A stretch of DNA of 64,000 nt, from NCBI RefSeq assembly GCF_039978735.1, contig NZ_JBDWAS010000052.1, positions 1-64,000 of the forward strand. The letters are read 5' to 3'. This document shows positions 56,938 to 64,000 of the stretch, piece after piece. Made by a program: the position numbers and the translations under genes. Origin of the DNA: Maricaulis sp039978735 (lineage in GTDB: Bacteria > Pseudomonadota > Alphaproteobacteria > Caulobacterales > Maricaulaceae). Under the pieces are notes generated by a model. That model did not search any database. It saw only the letters and a list, made by a program, of their open reading frames with translations, and was not told the origin of the DNA. Each line of letters opens with the position of its first letter. Position 1 is the stretch's first letter.

Positions 56938-58390
56938 ACCGTTCCGCGACCTCGCGCCGGACGACCTTGCCGACCGCATTGCGCGGCAGGGCGTCGGTGC
57001 GGTGCCACGCCTTGGGCACGGCAACGGCGCCGATGGCGGCCCGCACGGCGTCGCCAAGAGCCGTGTCGCTGACATGCGGATCCGCGACGATGGCCGCCTC
57101 GATCCGCTCGCCCCAATAATCGTCGGCCACGCCGAAAACACAGACTTCCTGCACACCGGCAAGACCGGCGAGCACGCGTTCGATCTCCGCCGGATAGATG
57201 TTGAACCCGCCCGTGATGATCATCTCGCGGCTGCGGCCGCGAATGTGCAGGAAGCCCTCCTCGTCCAGGAAGCCGCGATCGCCCGTGTCCAGCCAGCCCT
57301 CGTCGAGGGGGAAGTTTTCGCCCGTCAGATAGCGGGTGGCGACCAGCGGACCGCGCGCCTGGATGGCGCCGGTCCCGTCCGGGCCGGGATCCTTGATGCG
57401 GACCTGCGTTGAAGGGCAGGGCCGGCCGGCGCTTTGCAGCCGCAGGCCGGGTTGCATGTCCGAGGCCGTCATGGCGGTGATCGCCATCGGGGCCTCGACC
57501 TGGCCATAGAGCGCTGCGATGTGCGGGCCGAAGGCGGCCTGTGCCGCCTCGATCTGGGCCGGCGGCATGGGCGCGGCGCTGTAGATCAGCTGGCGCAGGG
57601 CCGGGAAGCGGTCCGGGCGGGCCTCGCCACTGGAGGCCAGCTTGTTGATCAGGGTGGGCGGCATGAAGGCGATGCTGATGCCTTCGTGCTCCATCGTTTC
57701 GAGCACGATCGCCGTGTCGGCGGTGGACAGGATGACCTGCCGTCCGCCCGTCGTCAGCAGGGGAAACAAGAGATGGAAGGCGCCGTGCGACAGCGGGGCC
57801 ACGGCCAGATTGGTGTCGGCCGGCCCGAGGGCAAAGACGCAAACCAGATCGCTGACGACGGTGGCGATCATCTCCTGTGTCTGGGCGACGGCCTTGGGCG
57901 TGCCGGTGGTGCCGCCGGTCAGTTTCACGCTCATCACATGGTCAGGCGCCAGGGCCGGTTGGCGCCAATTGTCAGCGTCGGTCGAGAGGGCGTTGAGACC
58001 GTCCGGCGATCCGGCCTCGAACCAGAGCGTCGAGGCGTCGGTCGTGACGCAATCGGCGCAGGCCGTGTCGCAGATCAGGAGGGCCGGGCTGAGGCGCTCA
58101 CGCACGCCGTCATTGAGGGGACGGGCGCTGCGCGGGTTGAGCGGCAGCCAGGTATGGCCCGACAGGAAGACCCCGATCAGGGCGACGAGGTGTTCGACAT
58201 GGTTTTTTGCGGCGATGGCGACGATGCGGCCGGTATCCGTGCCCAGCCTGGATTGCAGCCCGGCGGCGAGTGCGCTGCCCCGGCGGGCCAGTGAGGCATA
58301 GGTCTCTGTGGCGCCGGTATCGTCGGACGCCGCGACCGCATCCGGTGTGCGGCGGGCCTGCTCCAGAAAGGCGAGGATGACCGGGGTCAC
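56918..58390 (-). CDS. Acyl-CoA/AMP ligase (ANL superfamily)
   Basis: 490 residues. ATP-binding motif TGGTTGTPKA, then APLSHGAFHLLFPLL, YGQVEAPMAITA, DTGDRGFLDEEGFLHIRGRS and the C-terminal catalytic Lys in PRNAVGKVVRR. It activates a carboxylic acid to the acyl-AMP and usually to acyl-CoA. GTG 58390 makes a GTGA overlap with the thiolase stop, so it is preferred to the much longer upstream frame. It is the last gene of the ligase-thiolase-ligase operon. Confidence 0.92.
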   Translation of the reverse strand: MTPVILAFLEQARRTPDAVAASDDTGATETYASLARRGSALAAGLQSRLGTDTGRIVAIAAKNHVEHLVALIGVFLSGHTWLPLNPRSARPLNDGVRERLSPALLICDTACADCVTTDASTLWFEAGSPDGLNALSTDADNWRQPALAPDHVMSVKLTGGTTGTPKAVAQTQEMIATVVSDLVCVFALGPADTNLAVAPLSHGAFHLLFPLLTTGGRQVILSTADTAIVLETMEHEGISIAFMPPTLINKLASSGEARPDRFPALRQLIYSAAPMPPAQIEAAQAAFGPHIAALYGQVEAPMAITAMTASDMQPGLRLQSAGRPCPSTQVRIKDPGPDGTGAIQARGPLVATRYLTGENFPLDEGWLDTGDRGFLDEEGFLHIRGRSREMIITGGFNIYPAEIERVLAGLAGVQEVCVFGVADDYWGERIEAAIVADPHVSDTALGDAVRAAIGAVAVPKAWHRTDALPRNAVGKVVRREVAERFSAAAA

Positions 58391-59631
58391 GCCGCGCCCT
58401 CCAGTACCGACACAACGGTCGCGCCTTCCTCGACATCGAGAAAGCCGCCGCCATTCTCCGCGACTGCGATGCGGGCGCCCTCGACCTGGCGCGTCCCGGC
58501 CTCGCCGCGCAATTGCGTGACGAGTTCGTGGATCTGCGCCAGGCCGGTGGCACCGACGGGATGACCCTTGGACACAAGCCCGCCCGAGGGATTGACGGGT
58601 GTGCGTCCACCGAGGCGCGTATGACCGGCCTCGGCATGGGGGCCGCCCTCGCCGATCGGGCAGAGGCCGAGATTCTCCACCTGCTGGATCTCGGCATAGG
58701 CAGTGGCATCGTGAACTTCGGCGATGTCGATATCGGCCGGAGATATCCCGGCCTGCTCGTAGGCTGCTTTCGCGGTGCGGGCGCCGATATGATTGGCAAA
58801 GTCCGCCGCGTCGCGCGTGGTCGCGCTCAGGAGGGCCTGGCCCCGCAGGATGACGGCGCGGGCGCGTGCCGCTGAAGGCAGGGCGCTGTCGGCCATCAGG
58901 ACCACGGCTGCGGCACCGTCGCTGATCGGGGCACACATCGCGCGGGTCAGCGGCCAGACGACCAGCGGATCGGCCAGCACGGCTTCGACGCTCATCGGCG
59001 TGCGGTACTGGGCGAGGGGGTTGTGGGCGGAATGGTCGTGGTTCTTGGCAGCAACGGCGGCAAGCTGGGCCTGGGTCGTGCCGAAGGTCTGCATGTGCAG
59101 CCGGGCCAGCGCGGCATAGCTGTCCATGAAGAAGCTGCGGCCCGCCGTGCCGGCACCCCGAAGCTCTTCGGGAACAAGATCGGCGGCCAGGTTCGAGACC
59201 GCGGCATGGATATCGTCGATCCGGTGGATGTCCGTGCCGCCCATGAAGGCCGCGGCGACCGCCTCGGGCCGGTCGGGGAAGAACATCTTCTCGGCCCCGA
59301 CCACGAGCACGGTCTCGAACAGGCCGGCGCGGATCGCCGTCGCCGCCTGCCAGAGCGCTGTCGACCCGCTGGCGCAGGCATTCTCGACATTGCTGACCGG
59401 AATGCCCTCAATCCCCGCAGCGCGCAGCGCGATCTGGCCGCGGATCGTGTTCTGACCCTCCAGCATGGGCTGGCGGGTATTGGAAAACCAGGCGGCCTCG
59501 ATCCGCCCGGCATCGATACCGGCATCGGCGAGGGCCGCCGAAACGGCCTGCGCCGTCAGCGACTTGACGCTGGCGGCGGGCTGTTTGCCCATCGCCGTCA
59601 TCGCGGTGCCGGCAATGCAGATCCGGGTCAT
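58387..59631 (-). CDS. Thiolase family protein, acetyl-CoA acetyltransferase-like
   Basis: 414 residues. NVENACASGSTALWQAATAI carries the acylated Cys; MCAPISDGAAAVVLMAD, AEVHDATAYAEIQQVENLG, NPSGGLVSKGHPVGATGLAQ with the His, and a C-terminal region without the usual Cys-rich CxG are as in SCP-x/lipid-transfer thiolases. It would cleave a beta-ketoacyl-CoA. The start at 59631 overlaps the upstream ligase stop by ATGA. It sits between two ligase genes. Confidence 0.9.
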   Translation of the reverse strand: MTRICIAGTAMTAMGKQPAASVKSLTAQAVSAALADAGIDAGRIEAAWFSNTRQPMLEGQNTIRGQIALRAAGIEGIPVSNVENACASGSTALWQAATAIRAGLFETVLVVGAEKMFFPDRPEAVAAAFMGGTDIHRIDDIHAAVSNLAADLVPEELRGAGTAGRSFFMDSYAALARLHMQTFGTTQAQLAAVAAKNHDHSAHNPLAQYRTPMSVEAVLADPLVVWPLTRAMCAPISDGAAAVVLMADSALPSAARARAVILRGQALLSATTRDAADFANHIGARTAKAAYEQAGISPADIDIAEVHDATAYAEIQQVENLGLCPIGEGGPHAEAGHTRLGGRTPVNPSGGLVSKGHPVGATGLAQIHELVTQLRGEAGTRQVEGARIAVAENGGGFLDVEEGATVVSVLEGAA

Positions 59632-61301
59632 GCGGGTTCCAGCTGCTCGCGCAGTTCCGACCGCACCACCTTGTTCAGCGGATTGCGCGGCAGGGCATCG
59701 ACCAGAACCAGCTTCTCCGGCCATTTGAACTTGGCCACGCCCTCAGCCTCCAGGAAGTCGGTGACGTCCTTCAGGGTCAGGTTCTCGCCCGGCTTGGGCA
59801 CGGCAAAGAGGCAGACCTTCTCGCCCATCACCGCGTCGGGATAACCGCAGACGGCGGCTTCCTGGATTTTCGGATGGGCGCTGATGAGCCCGTCCAGCTC
59901 TTCCGGCGAGATATTCATGCCGCCCCGGATGATCAGCTCCTTGCGGCGGCCCTTGAAGCGGTAATAGCGCGCCAGATCGCCCTCGCCGGCGATCTCGAAC
60001 AGGTCGCCCGTGCGGAAATAGCCGTCGGCGTCGAAGACATCCTGGCCGGCATCGTTGAGATAGCCGTCGAACACGTTGGGCCCCCGGATCAGCATTTCGC
60101 CGGGCACGCCGGGTTCGAGGATTTCGCGGTCATTGTCGTTCCAGTCGACGAGCTTGGTCTCGAAGCGCTGGCCGAAACGGTTGTCCCAGTCGATGCCCTC
60201 GCGTCCGAAGCGCGGGAAGAGCGTGGCGCGCTGTTCCGGATCCGGCACTTCGGCCGGACCGCCGCACAGGCCGATCCCCTCGTTGGAGCCGAAGAAATTG
60301 ATGATCTCGATCCCGAACTTGTCGCGGAAACCCTTCACCATCCACGGGTCCAGCGGGGCGCTGCCGGAGGCGATATACTTCACTGCCGACAGGTCGAACT
60401 TGTCGTGCAGATCGGTGTTCTGCAGGAAGAGGTTCAGCACGGCCGGCGGTGCGATCGTGTAGGCGACCTTTTCGGTGGTGAGCTGGGTCAGGAAGACCGG
60501 CAGGTCGAACGGGTGGTGCAGCACCAGCGTCGCCTGGATCCGCGGCCAGTAGAAGAAGAAGCCGGACAGGGCTGCCATATTGGTCATCGGGAAGGGGTTC
60601 AGCATCGCCGAGCCCGGTTCCAGCGGCACGGTGTCCTCGATCGCGATGACCTGGGAGAACCAGTGATTATGCGTACGCGGCACGCCTTTCGGTGTGCCCG
60701 TGGTGCCCGAGGTCCAGCACACGGTGAAGATATCGTCCGCCTCGCCGGCCGAGGGCATCAGCATGCGCGGTTCGGACGTGTCGATCTCGAGGGCATCCAT
60801 GCCTTCGCCCGAACCGCCGAACGTCAGGACGGGCACCGTGTCCGGCAGCGCGGCGCTCATGCGCTCTGCAGCGGCCTGGCCCTTGAAGCTTTCAATGCCG
60901 ACAAAGCCTTTCGCGTTCAGCTCGCGGGACATGTGGCCGATCTCGTGCCGGCCATACTGCATGGGCACCGGGCTGATGATCGCACCCAGGCGCGACAGGG
61001 CGAGATAGAGCACCGAAAGCTCGACCGTGTTGGGCAGCTGCACGAGCACGGCATCGCCGCGGCCAATTCGCCTCTGTGCAAGCCGCGCCGCGAGATTGTG
61101 CGAGGCGTCGAAAATCTCCTGATAGCTCAGCCGTTGCGGATCCCGGCCGATCAGTGTCCGGCAGTCCGGCGGATCGACAATGGCGATATGGCCCGGGGCT
61201 GCTGCGACAGCCTTGTCGAAGGCGGTGTGGAGCGTCTCGTCTCCCCACCAGCCCTTGTCACGGTACTGGCGATGGCGCGCCTCTCGCGTCGTGGCCGTCA
61301 T
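59628..61301 (-). CDS. Class I adenylate-forming ligase, (dihydroxy)benzoate-AMP ligase-like
   Basis: 557 residues. TSGTTGTPKGVPRTHNHW (ATP loop), FGSNEGIGLCGG, YFRTGDLFEIAGEGDLARYY and the Lys in PRNPLNKVVRSELREQ. The N-terminal RQYRDKGWWGDETLHTAFDK is close to DhbE/EntE-type enzymes, which activate aromatic acids, but the substrate is only inferred. ATG 61301 is preceded by GGGAGGAG. It is first in the leftward operon and divergent from the HxlR-type regulator. Confidence 0.9.
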   Translation of the reverse strand: MTATTREARHRQYRDKGWWGDETLHTAFDKAVAAAPGHIAIVDPPDCRTLIGRDPQRLSYQEIFDASHNLAARLAQRRIGRGDAVLVQLPNTVELSVLYLALSRLGAIISPVPMQYGRHEIGHMSRELNAKGFVGIESFKGQAAAERMSAALPDTVPVLTFGGSGEGMDALEIDTSEPRMLMPSAGEADDIFTVCWTSGTTGTPKGVPRTHNHWFSQVIAIEDTVPLEPGSAMLNPFPMTNMAALSGFFFYWPRIQATLVLHHPFDLPVFLTQLTTEKVAYTIAPPAVLNLFLQNTDLHDKFDLSAVKYIASGSAPLDPWMVKGFRDKFGIEIINFFGSNEGIGLCGGPAEVPDPEQRATLFPRFGREGIDWDNRFGQRFETKLVDWNDNDREILEPGVPGEMLIRGPNVFDGYLNDAGQDVFDADGYFRTGDLFEIAGEGDLARYYRFKGRRKELIIRGGMNISPEELDGLISAHPKIQEAAVCGYPDAVMGEKVCLFAVPKPGENLTLKDVTDFLEAEGVAKFKWPEKLVLVDALPRNPLNKVVRSELREQLEPA

Positions 61302-61451
61302 TGCGGCTCCTCCCGTCTCGGTCTGTTCTTGTTACTTGCTTAATCAAACCAATTCCCGCGCCGTCTGCCAAGTGCATTCTTCCGCGCAGCCGGCAAACTG
61401 TCGCACAGACCCGGTGTTACGCCCAAGTGAGTTTGACTATATAAGTGACGG
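61302..61451. promoter_or_regulatory. Divergent promoter region, ligase operon / double-HxlR regulator
   Basis: This 150-base gap drives both. Near the regulator start AAGTGA occurs twice (61425-61430 and 61443-61448), and GTGAGT (61427-61432) is the reverse complement of ACTCAC at 61455-61460. The sequence ATATAAG lies only about 10 bases before ATG 61452, so the mRNA could be leaderless. No good ribosome site is seen for 61452. Confidence 0.45.
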
Positions 61452-62438
61452 ATGACTCACATGATGGCCCGTCCTCCAGCTGACCTGAAGCTCGTCCGAT
61501 GCTGCTCGATCTGGCGTGCACTCGAGGATATCGGCGATGTGCCGACCATGCTGATCCTCGAGGCATTCTGGCTGGGGGAACGGCGCTTCGACGGCTTTCA
61601 GAAGCGCACCGGTCTGCTCAAGGCGCTGCTCAGCCAGCGGCTGAAACAGATGGTGGCGGCAGGCCTGCTGGAAAAGCGCCTCTATTGCGAGCGGCCGCCC
61701 CGCTATGAGTACATCATGACGGAGAAGGGGCGCGATCTTTACTGGGTCGCCCTTGCCATGCTGCGCTGGGAGCAGAAATGGGGCGCCGCCAAGGCCAAGT
61801 TCAAGGTGCGCCTGACGCACCGGACCTGCGGTGGCGACCATATCGATCCCGTACCGTTCAGCCTGTCGGCCGGCCGTGAATTCAATGCGCGCGAAGTCAG
61901 CTGGAAGCACGGCCCGGGCATGGGCTGGGTGACGCCGCGGCACAGCCGCCGGCGCAAGCCGCGCGGCGAGGAGCAGGGCGCGGACAATAATCTGCTCGAT
62001 GTCATCCTGCGGGTGCTCGGCGACCGCTGGGCGTCGCTGATCCTGCGCTCCATATTCACGGGGTTCCGCCGCTATGACGAAATCCAGAAGGATGCGGCGA
62101 TCGCGACCAATATCCTGGCCGACCGGCTGCAATGGCTGATCGATATGGGCCTGATCCACAAGCGCGCCTATTCCGATGCGCCGCCGCGCTACGAGTATCG
62201 GCTCACGGAAGCGGGGATCGACTACTACCCGGTTCTGGTCATGCTGATGGTGTGGGGCGACCGCTGGTATCTGACACCGGAAGGTCCGCCGCTCCTGCTC
62301 TTCCATCGCGACAGCGGCGAGCCGCTCAAGCCCGTCATGGCCTGTTCGAACTGTCACAAACCGCTCGATCCCACCGAGGTGGACTTCACCATCGAGCCGC
62401 TCGACGGCGAGGGTCAGCAGGTGTTCTCCACCCGCTGA
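61452..62438 (+). CDS. Transcriptional regulator with two HxlR-type winged-helix domains
   Basis: 328 residues. Two HxlR-like winged helices in tandem: the first at about 14-108 (CCSIWRALEDIGDVPTMLIL, FQKRTGLLKALLSQRLKQMV, PPRYEYIMTEKGRDL), the second at about 175-270 (VILRVLGDRWASLILRSIFT, NILADRLQWLIDMGLIHKRA, PPRYEYRLTEAG). Each carries the PPRYEY wing turn. HxlR proteins usually dimerise by pairing single domains; here the pair is built in. The C-terminus has CSNCHKP, a possible CxxC metal or redox site. It is divergent from the ligase operon and probably regulates it and the oxygenase gene. ATGs at 61461 and 61464 are alternative starts. Confidence 0.9.
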   Translation: MTHMMARPPADLKLVRCCSIWRALEDIGDVPTMLILEAFWLGERRFDGFQKRTGLLKALLSQRLKQMVAAGLLEKRLYCERPPRYEYIMTEKGRDLYWVALAMLRWEQKWGAAKAKFKVRLTHRTCGGDHIDPVPFSLSAGREFNAREVSWKHGPGMGWVTPRHSRRRKPRGEEQGADNNLLDVILRVLGDRWASLILRSIFTGFRRYDEIQKDAAIATNILADRLQWLIDMGLIHKRAYSDAPPRYEYRLTEAGIDYYPVLVMLMVWGDRWYLTPEGPPLLLFHRDSGEPLKPVMACSNCHKPLDPTEVDFTIEPLDGEGQQVFSTR

Positions 62439-62453
62439 TCGCGTCGTTTCCGG

Positions 62454-63905
62454 TCAGGAGGCCGCGGCGATCTGCTCGCCCGGCGCCCAGGTGCCGTGGA
62501 AGCCGGCGGGTACGCGCTGGGGCAGTTTCACACGCGCCAGCGGCTTGCCGCCGAAATCGCGCGCATCGAGGATCAGGGCTTCGGACTGGCCGGTCGCACT
62601 GTCGGTCAGGAAGGTGATGACATAGCCATCGTCTTCCTCCGTCGCGCCGACGCGCGGTGCGAAGGCCGGCTCGGCACCGTAAACGCCGTCGGCGAAGCGG
62701 TGTTCGATACCGTTTCCGCTTTCCAGATCATACTTCACCAGCCCGTCGAACACCTGGGTATGCGTATTGGGAATGGTGACGTGATAGGCGTATTTCGTCT
62801 TGTGTCCCATCAGGTCGAGATTGACGACGGGAAATTCGGTGCGCCGGTCGTCGAGATGCTCGACGGTCGTCTGGCCGGTCTTCATGTCGAAAGTCCAGCG
62901 GTGCAGCTCTGCCTGCAGGGCGAGAACTGCGGCCATGGGCGCATAGGGGCCGAATTCCGGGTTCGGCGGCAGGCCGTTATCGACCATCTTGCAGGCGTAG
63001 AAGACGATCTTGTCGCCTTCCTCCCAGGCATTGCAGCCGTGATAGATGTAGCAGGGCTCGGTCTCGAACCATTTGACATCGCCCGTGCCGTCGCGCCGCA
63101 CGACGCCGAAACGGGCGGGCTGGTTCTTCGGCTGGTGGATCTGCCACATGCCGTTGCGCAGGCCGGCCTCGGTGAACACGACCGGCAGATCCATCAGGAT
63201 CATGTAGTTCTTCGTGATCATCATGTCGTGCGGCAGGCGCGGGCCGGGCAATTCGACCTCGCGGAACCATTTCAGCTCATTATCTGCGGAAACGACGCCG
63301 GCCGACATCACCGGATTGTAGAGATCATAGTCGAAGAACAGGAATTCGCCGGTCTGGGCATCGACCTTGGAATGCGCCGACACATTCTTGGGAAGGCGGC
63401 CCGCAAAGGTCTCGGTCCGGATGGTCTCCAGGGTCCGCGGATCCATCCGCACCGGCTGGCCGGAGACGTACCAGAGTGCCATCGCCGTGCCGTTATGGAT
63501 GAGGATGTCGGTGTTCGCCGTGTCCTTGTAGGTGGTCAGCGCGCTGCGTTCGCGGCGGATCGGCTCCAGAATGCCGCCGGCATCCAGCGTGCCGGCACGC
63601 TCGGCCTCGTGGTCGCGCGTGCGGACATAGCGGTTGCGGTATTCCGCCTTGCCGTTTTCGAAGAAGATGCCATGCACCATGCCATCGCCGTCGAACCAGT
63701 GGTGCATCCCCTCCGGCGCATTCAGCGGATTCGGTCCGTTGCGCAGATAGGCGCCGTAGAGATCGCGCGGAATTTCGCCCTCGACCTCGAGGTCGAGCGC
63801 GGTCACTTCCTTGCGTACCGGGGCGTAGATGCCCTTGAGATACGGGTTGAACCGGTTGAGTTCGGTCAGCTCATCGCGCTCGAATTCGGTCTGGATCATG
63901 GTCAT
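62454..63905 (-). CDS. Carotenoid/lignostilbene-cleaving oxygenase family protein
   Basis: 483 residues of the seven-bladed carotenoid cleavage oxygenase fold. All four iron-binding histidines appear to be present: H178 (NVSAHSK), H226 (LPHDMM), H289 (YIYHGCN) and H470 (GFHGTW). The N-terminus LRNGPNPLNAPEGMHHWFDGDG is a family signature. It cuts a C=C bond of a stilbene, carotenoid or apocarotenoid to aldehydes or ketones with dioxygen. An aldehyde product could feed the PaaN-type dehydrogenase (inference). GGGAGGAG precedes ATG 63905. Confidence 0.92.
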   Translation of the reverse strand: MTMIQTEFERDELTELNRFNPYLKGIYAPVRKEVTALDLEVEGEIPRDLYGAYLRNGPNPLNAPEGMHHWFDGDGMVHGIFFENGKAEYRNRYVRTRDHEAERAGTLDAGGILEPIRRERSALTTYKDTANTDILIHNGTAMALWYVSGQPVRMDPRTLETIRTETFAGRLPKNVSAHSKVDAQTGEFLFFDYDLYNPVMSAGVVSADNELKWFREVELPGPRLPHDMMITKNYMILMDLPVVFTEAGLRNGMWQIHQPKNQPARFGVVRRDGTGDVKWFETEPCYIYHGCNAWEEGDKIVFYACKMVDNGLPPNPEFGPYAPMAAVLALQAELHRWTFDMKTGQTTVEHLDDRRTEFPVVNLDLMGHKTKYAYHVTIPNTHTQVFDGLVKYDLESGNGIEHRFADGVYGAEPAFAPRVGATEEDDGYVITFLTDSATGQSEALILDARDFGGKPLARVKLPQRVPAGFHGTWAPGEQIAAAS

Positions 63906-63922
63906 GGGGTGTCTCCTCCCGG

Positions 63923-64000
63923 TCAGCCTGCCAGGGCCGCCGTTGTCGTCTTGGTGTTCGTGTCGTGAACCGGCGTGGCACAGGCGGCGGCGTATTCCGC
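63923..64000 (-). CDS. C-terminal fragment of an unidentified gene
   Basis: Only the last 25 codons are inside the window, read leftward from the window edge and ending at TGA 63925-63923. They end VHDTNTKTTTAALAG. It would end 17 bases before the oxygenase start in the same direction, so it may be in one operon with it. Too short to name; it could also be a chance open frame. Confidence 0.4.
   Translation of the reverse strand, partial: AEYAAACATPVHDTNTKTTTAALAG

Noticed and set aside
56918..58936. A 672-codon version of the ligase starting inside the thiolase gene
   Set aside because: The first 182 codons lie inside the thiolase gene and encode Arg/Pro-rich noise; GTG 58390 overlaps the thiolase stop as other pairs here do.
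1..64000. tRNA, rRNA, CRISPR arrays, transposases, integrases and phage genes
   Set aside because: I looked for conserved RNA-gene stretches, regularly spaced repeats and transposase motifs and saw none.

Overview
The window is GC-rich throughout, apart from a few AT-rich intergenic islands. It has no rRNA, tRNA, CRISPR array, insertion sequence or phage gene that I can see. The gene types point to a free-living, envelope-rich alphaproteobacterium, plausibly of the Caulobacterales/Maricaulales kind (inference from gene content only): STN-domain TonB receptors with FecI/FecR pairs, a PqqL-like M16 protease, a Tat-exported PhoD phosphatase, a bacterial transglutaminase-like cysteine peptidase, a holdfast-like polysaccharide export set, tandem glutathione transferases and membrane sulfatases. 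Genes are packed into operons with many 4-base ATGA/GTGA overlaps, which fixed many of the start sites.

Region 1 (0.3-10 kb) is a two-armed, divergent sulfatase module. Leftward: small membrane protein, TetR regulator, glutathione transferase-like protein, membrane-anchored sulfatase. Rightward: Nu-class-like glutathione transferase, membrane-anchored sulfatase, DsbA/kappa-type isomerase, metallo-beta-lactamase-fold hydrolase and a formylglycine-generating enzyme (FGE) made as a lipoprotein. Both sulfatases carry CAPSR, the FGE target motif, and all three proteins appear to sit outside the inner membrane. Region 2 (10-15.5 kb) holds envelope proteins of unknown role: a PD40 propeller, two paralogous YD-repeat-like secreted proteins, a small lipoprotein and a membrane-embedded AraC-type regulator.

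Region 3 (15.6-30.2 kb) has two cell-surface-signalling systems side by side. The first is an exported two-half M16 protease divergent from a large TonB receptor, followed by a FecI-like sigma factor and a FecR-like anti-sigma. The second is sigma, FecR, TonB receptor and PhoD phosphatase in one direction. They suggest regulated import of a protein or peptide (first) and of a phosphorylated or metal-bound compound (second).

Region 4 (30.2-54.6 kb) is a capsule/exopolysaccharide locus. The leftward arm makes sugar nucleotides and the repeat unit: two UDP-GlcNAc 2-epimerases, a nucleotide-sugar dehydrogenase, a uronate-epimerase-like enzyme, GalE, four glycosyltransferases, a PglK-like ABC flippase and an EpsG-like polymerase. 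The rightward arm starts, polymerises and exports it: initiating sugar-phosphate transferase, Wza-like lipoprotein, Wzy/ligase-like protein, outer-membrane barrel, BY-kinase, PPP-type phosphatase, transglutaminase-like peptidase and a fifth glycosyltransferase. I see no Wzx.

Region 5 (54.7-64 kb) looks catabolic: a PaaN-type aldehyde dehydrogenase with a PaaI-type thioesterase, facing an operon of two acyl-CoA/AMP ligases and a thiolase. A double-HxlR regulator and a carotenoid/lignostilbene-type oxygenase follow. This suggests breakdown of an aromatic or isoprenoid-like substrate.
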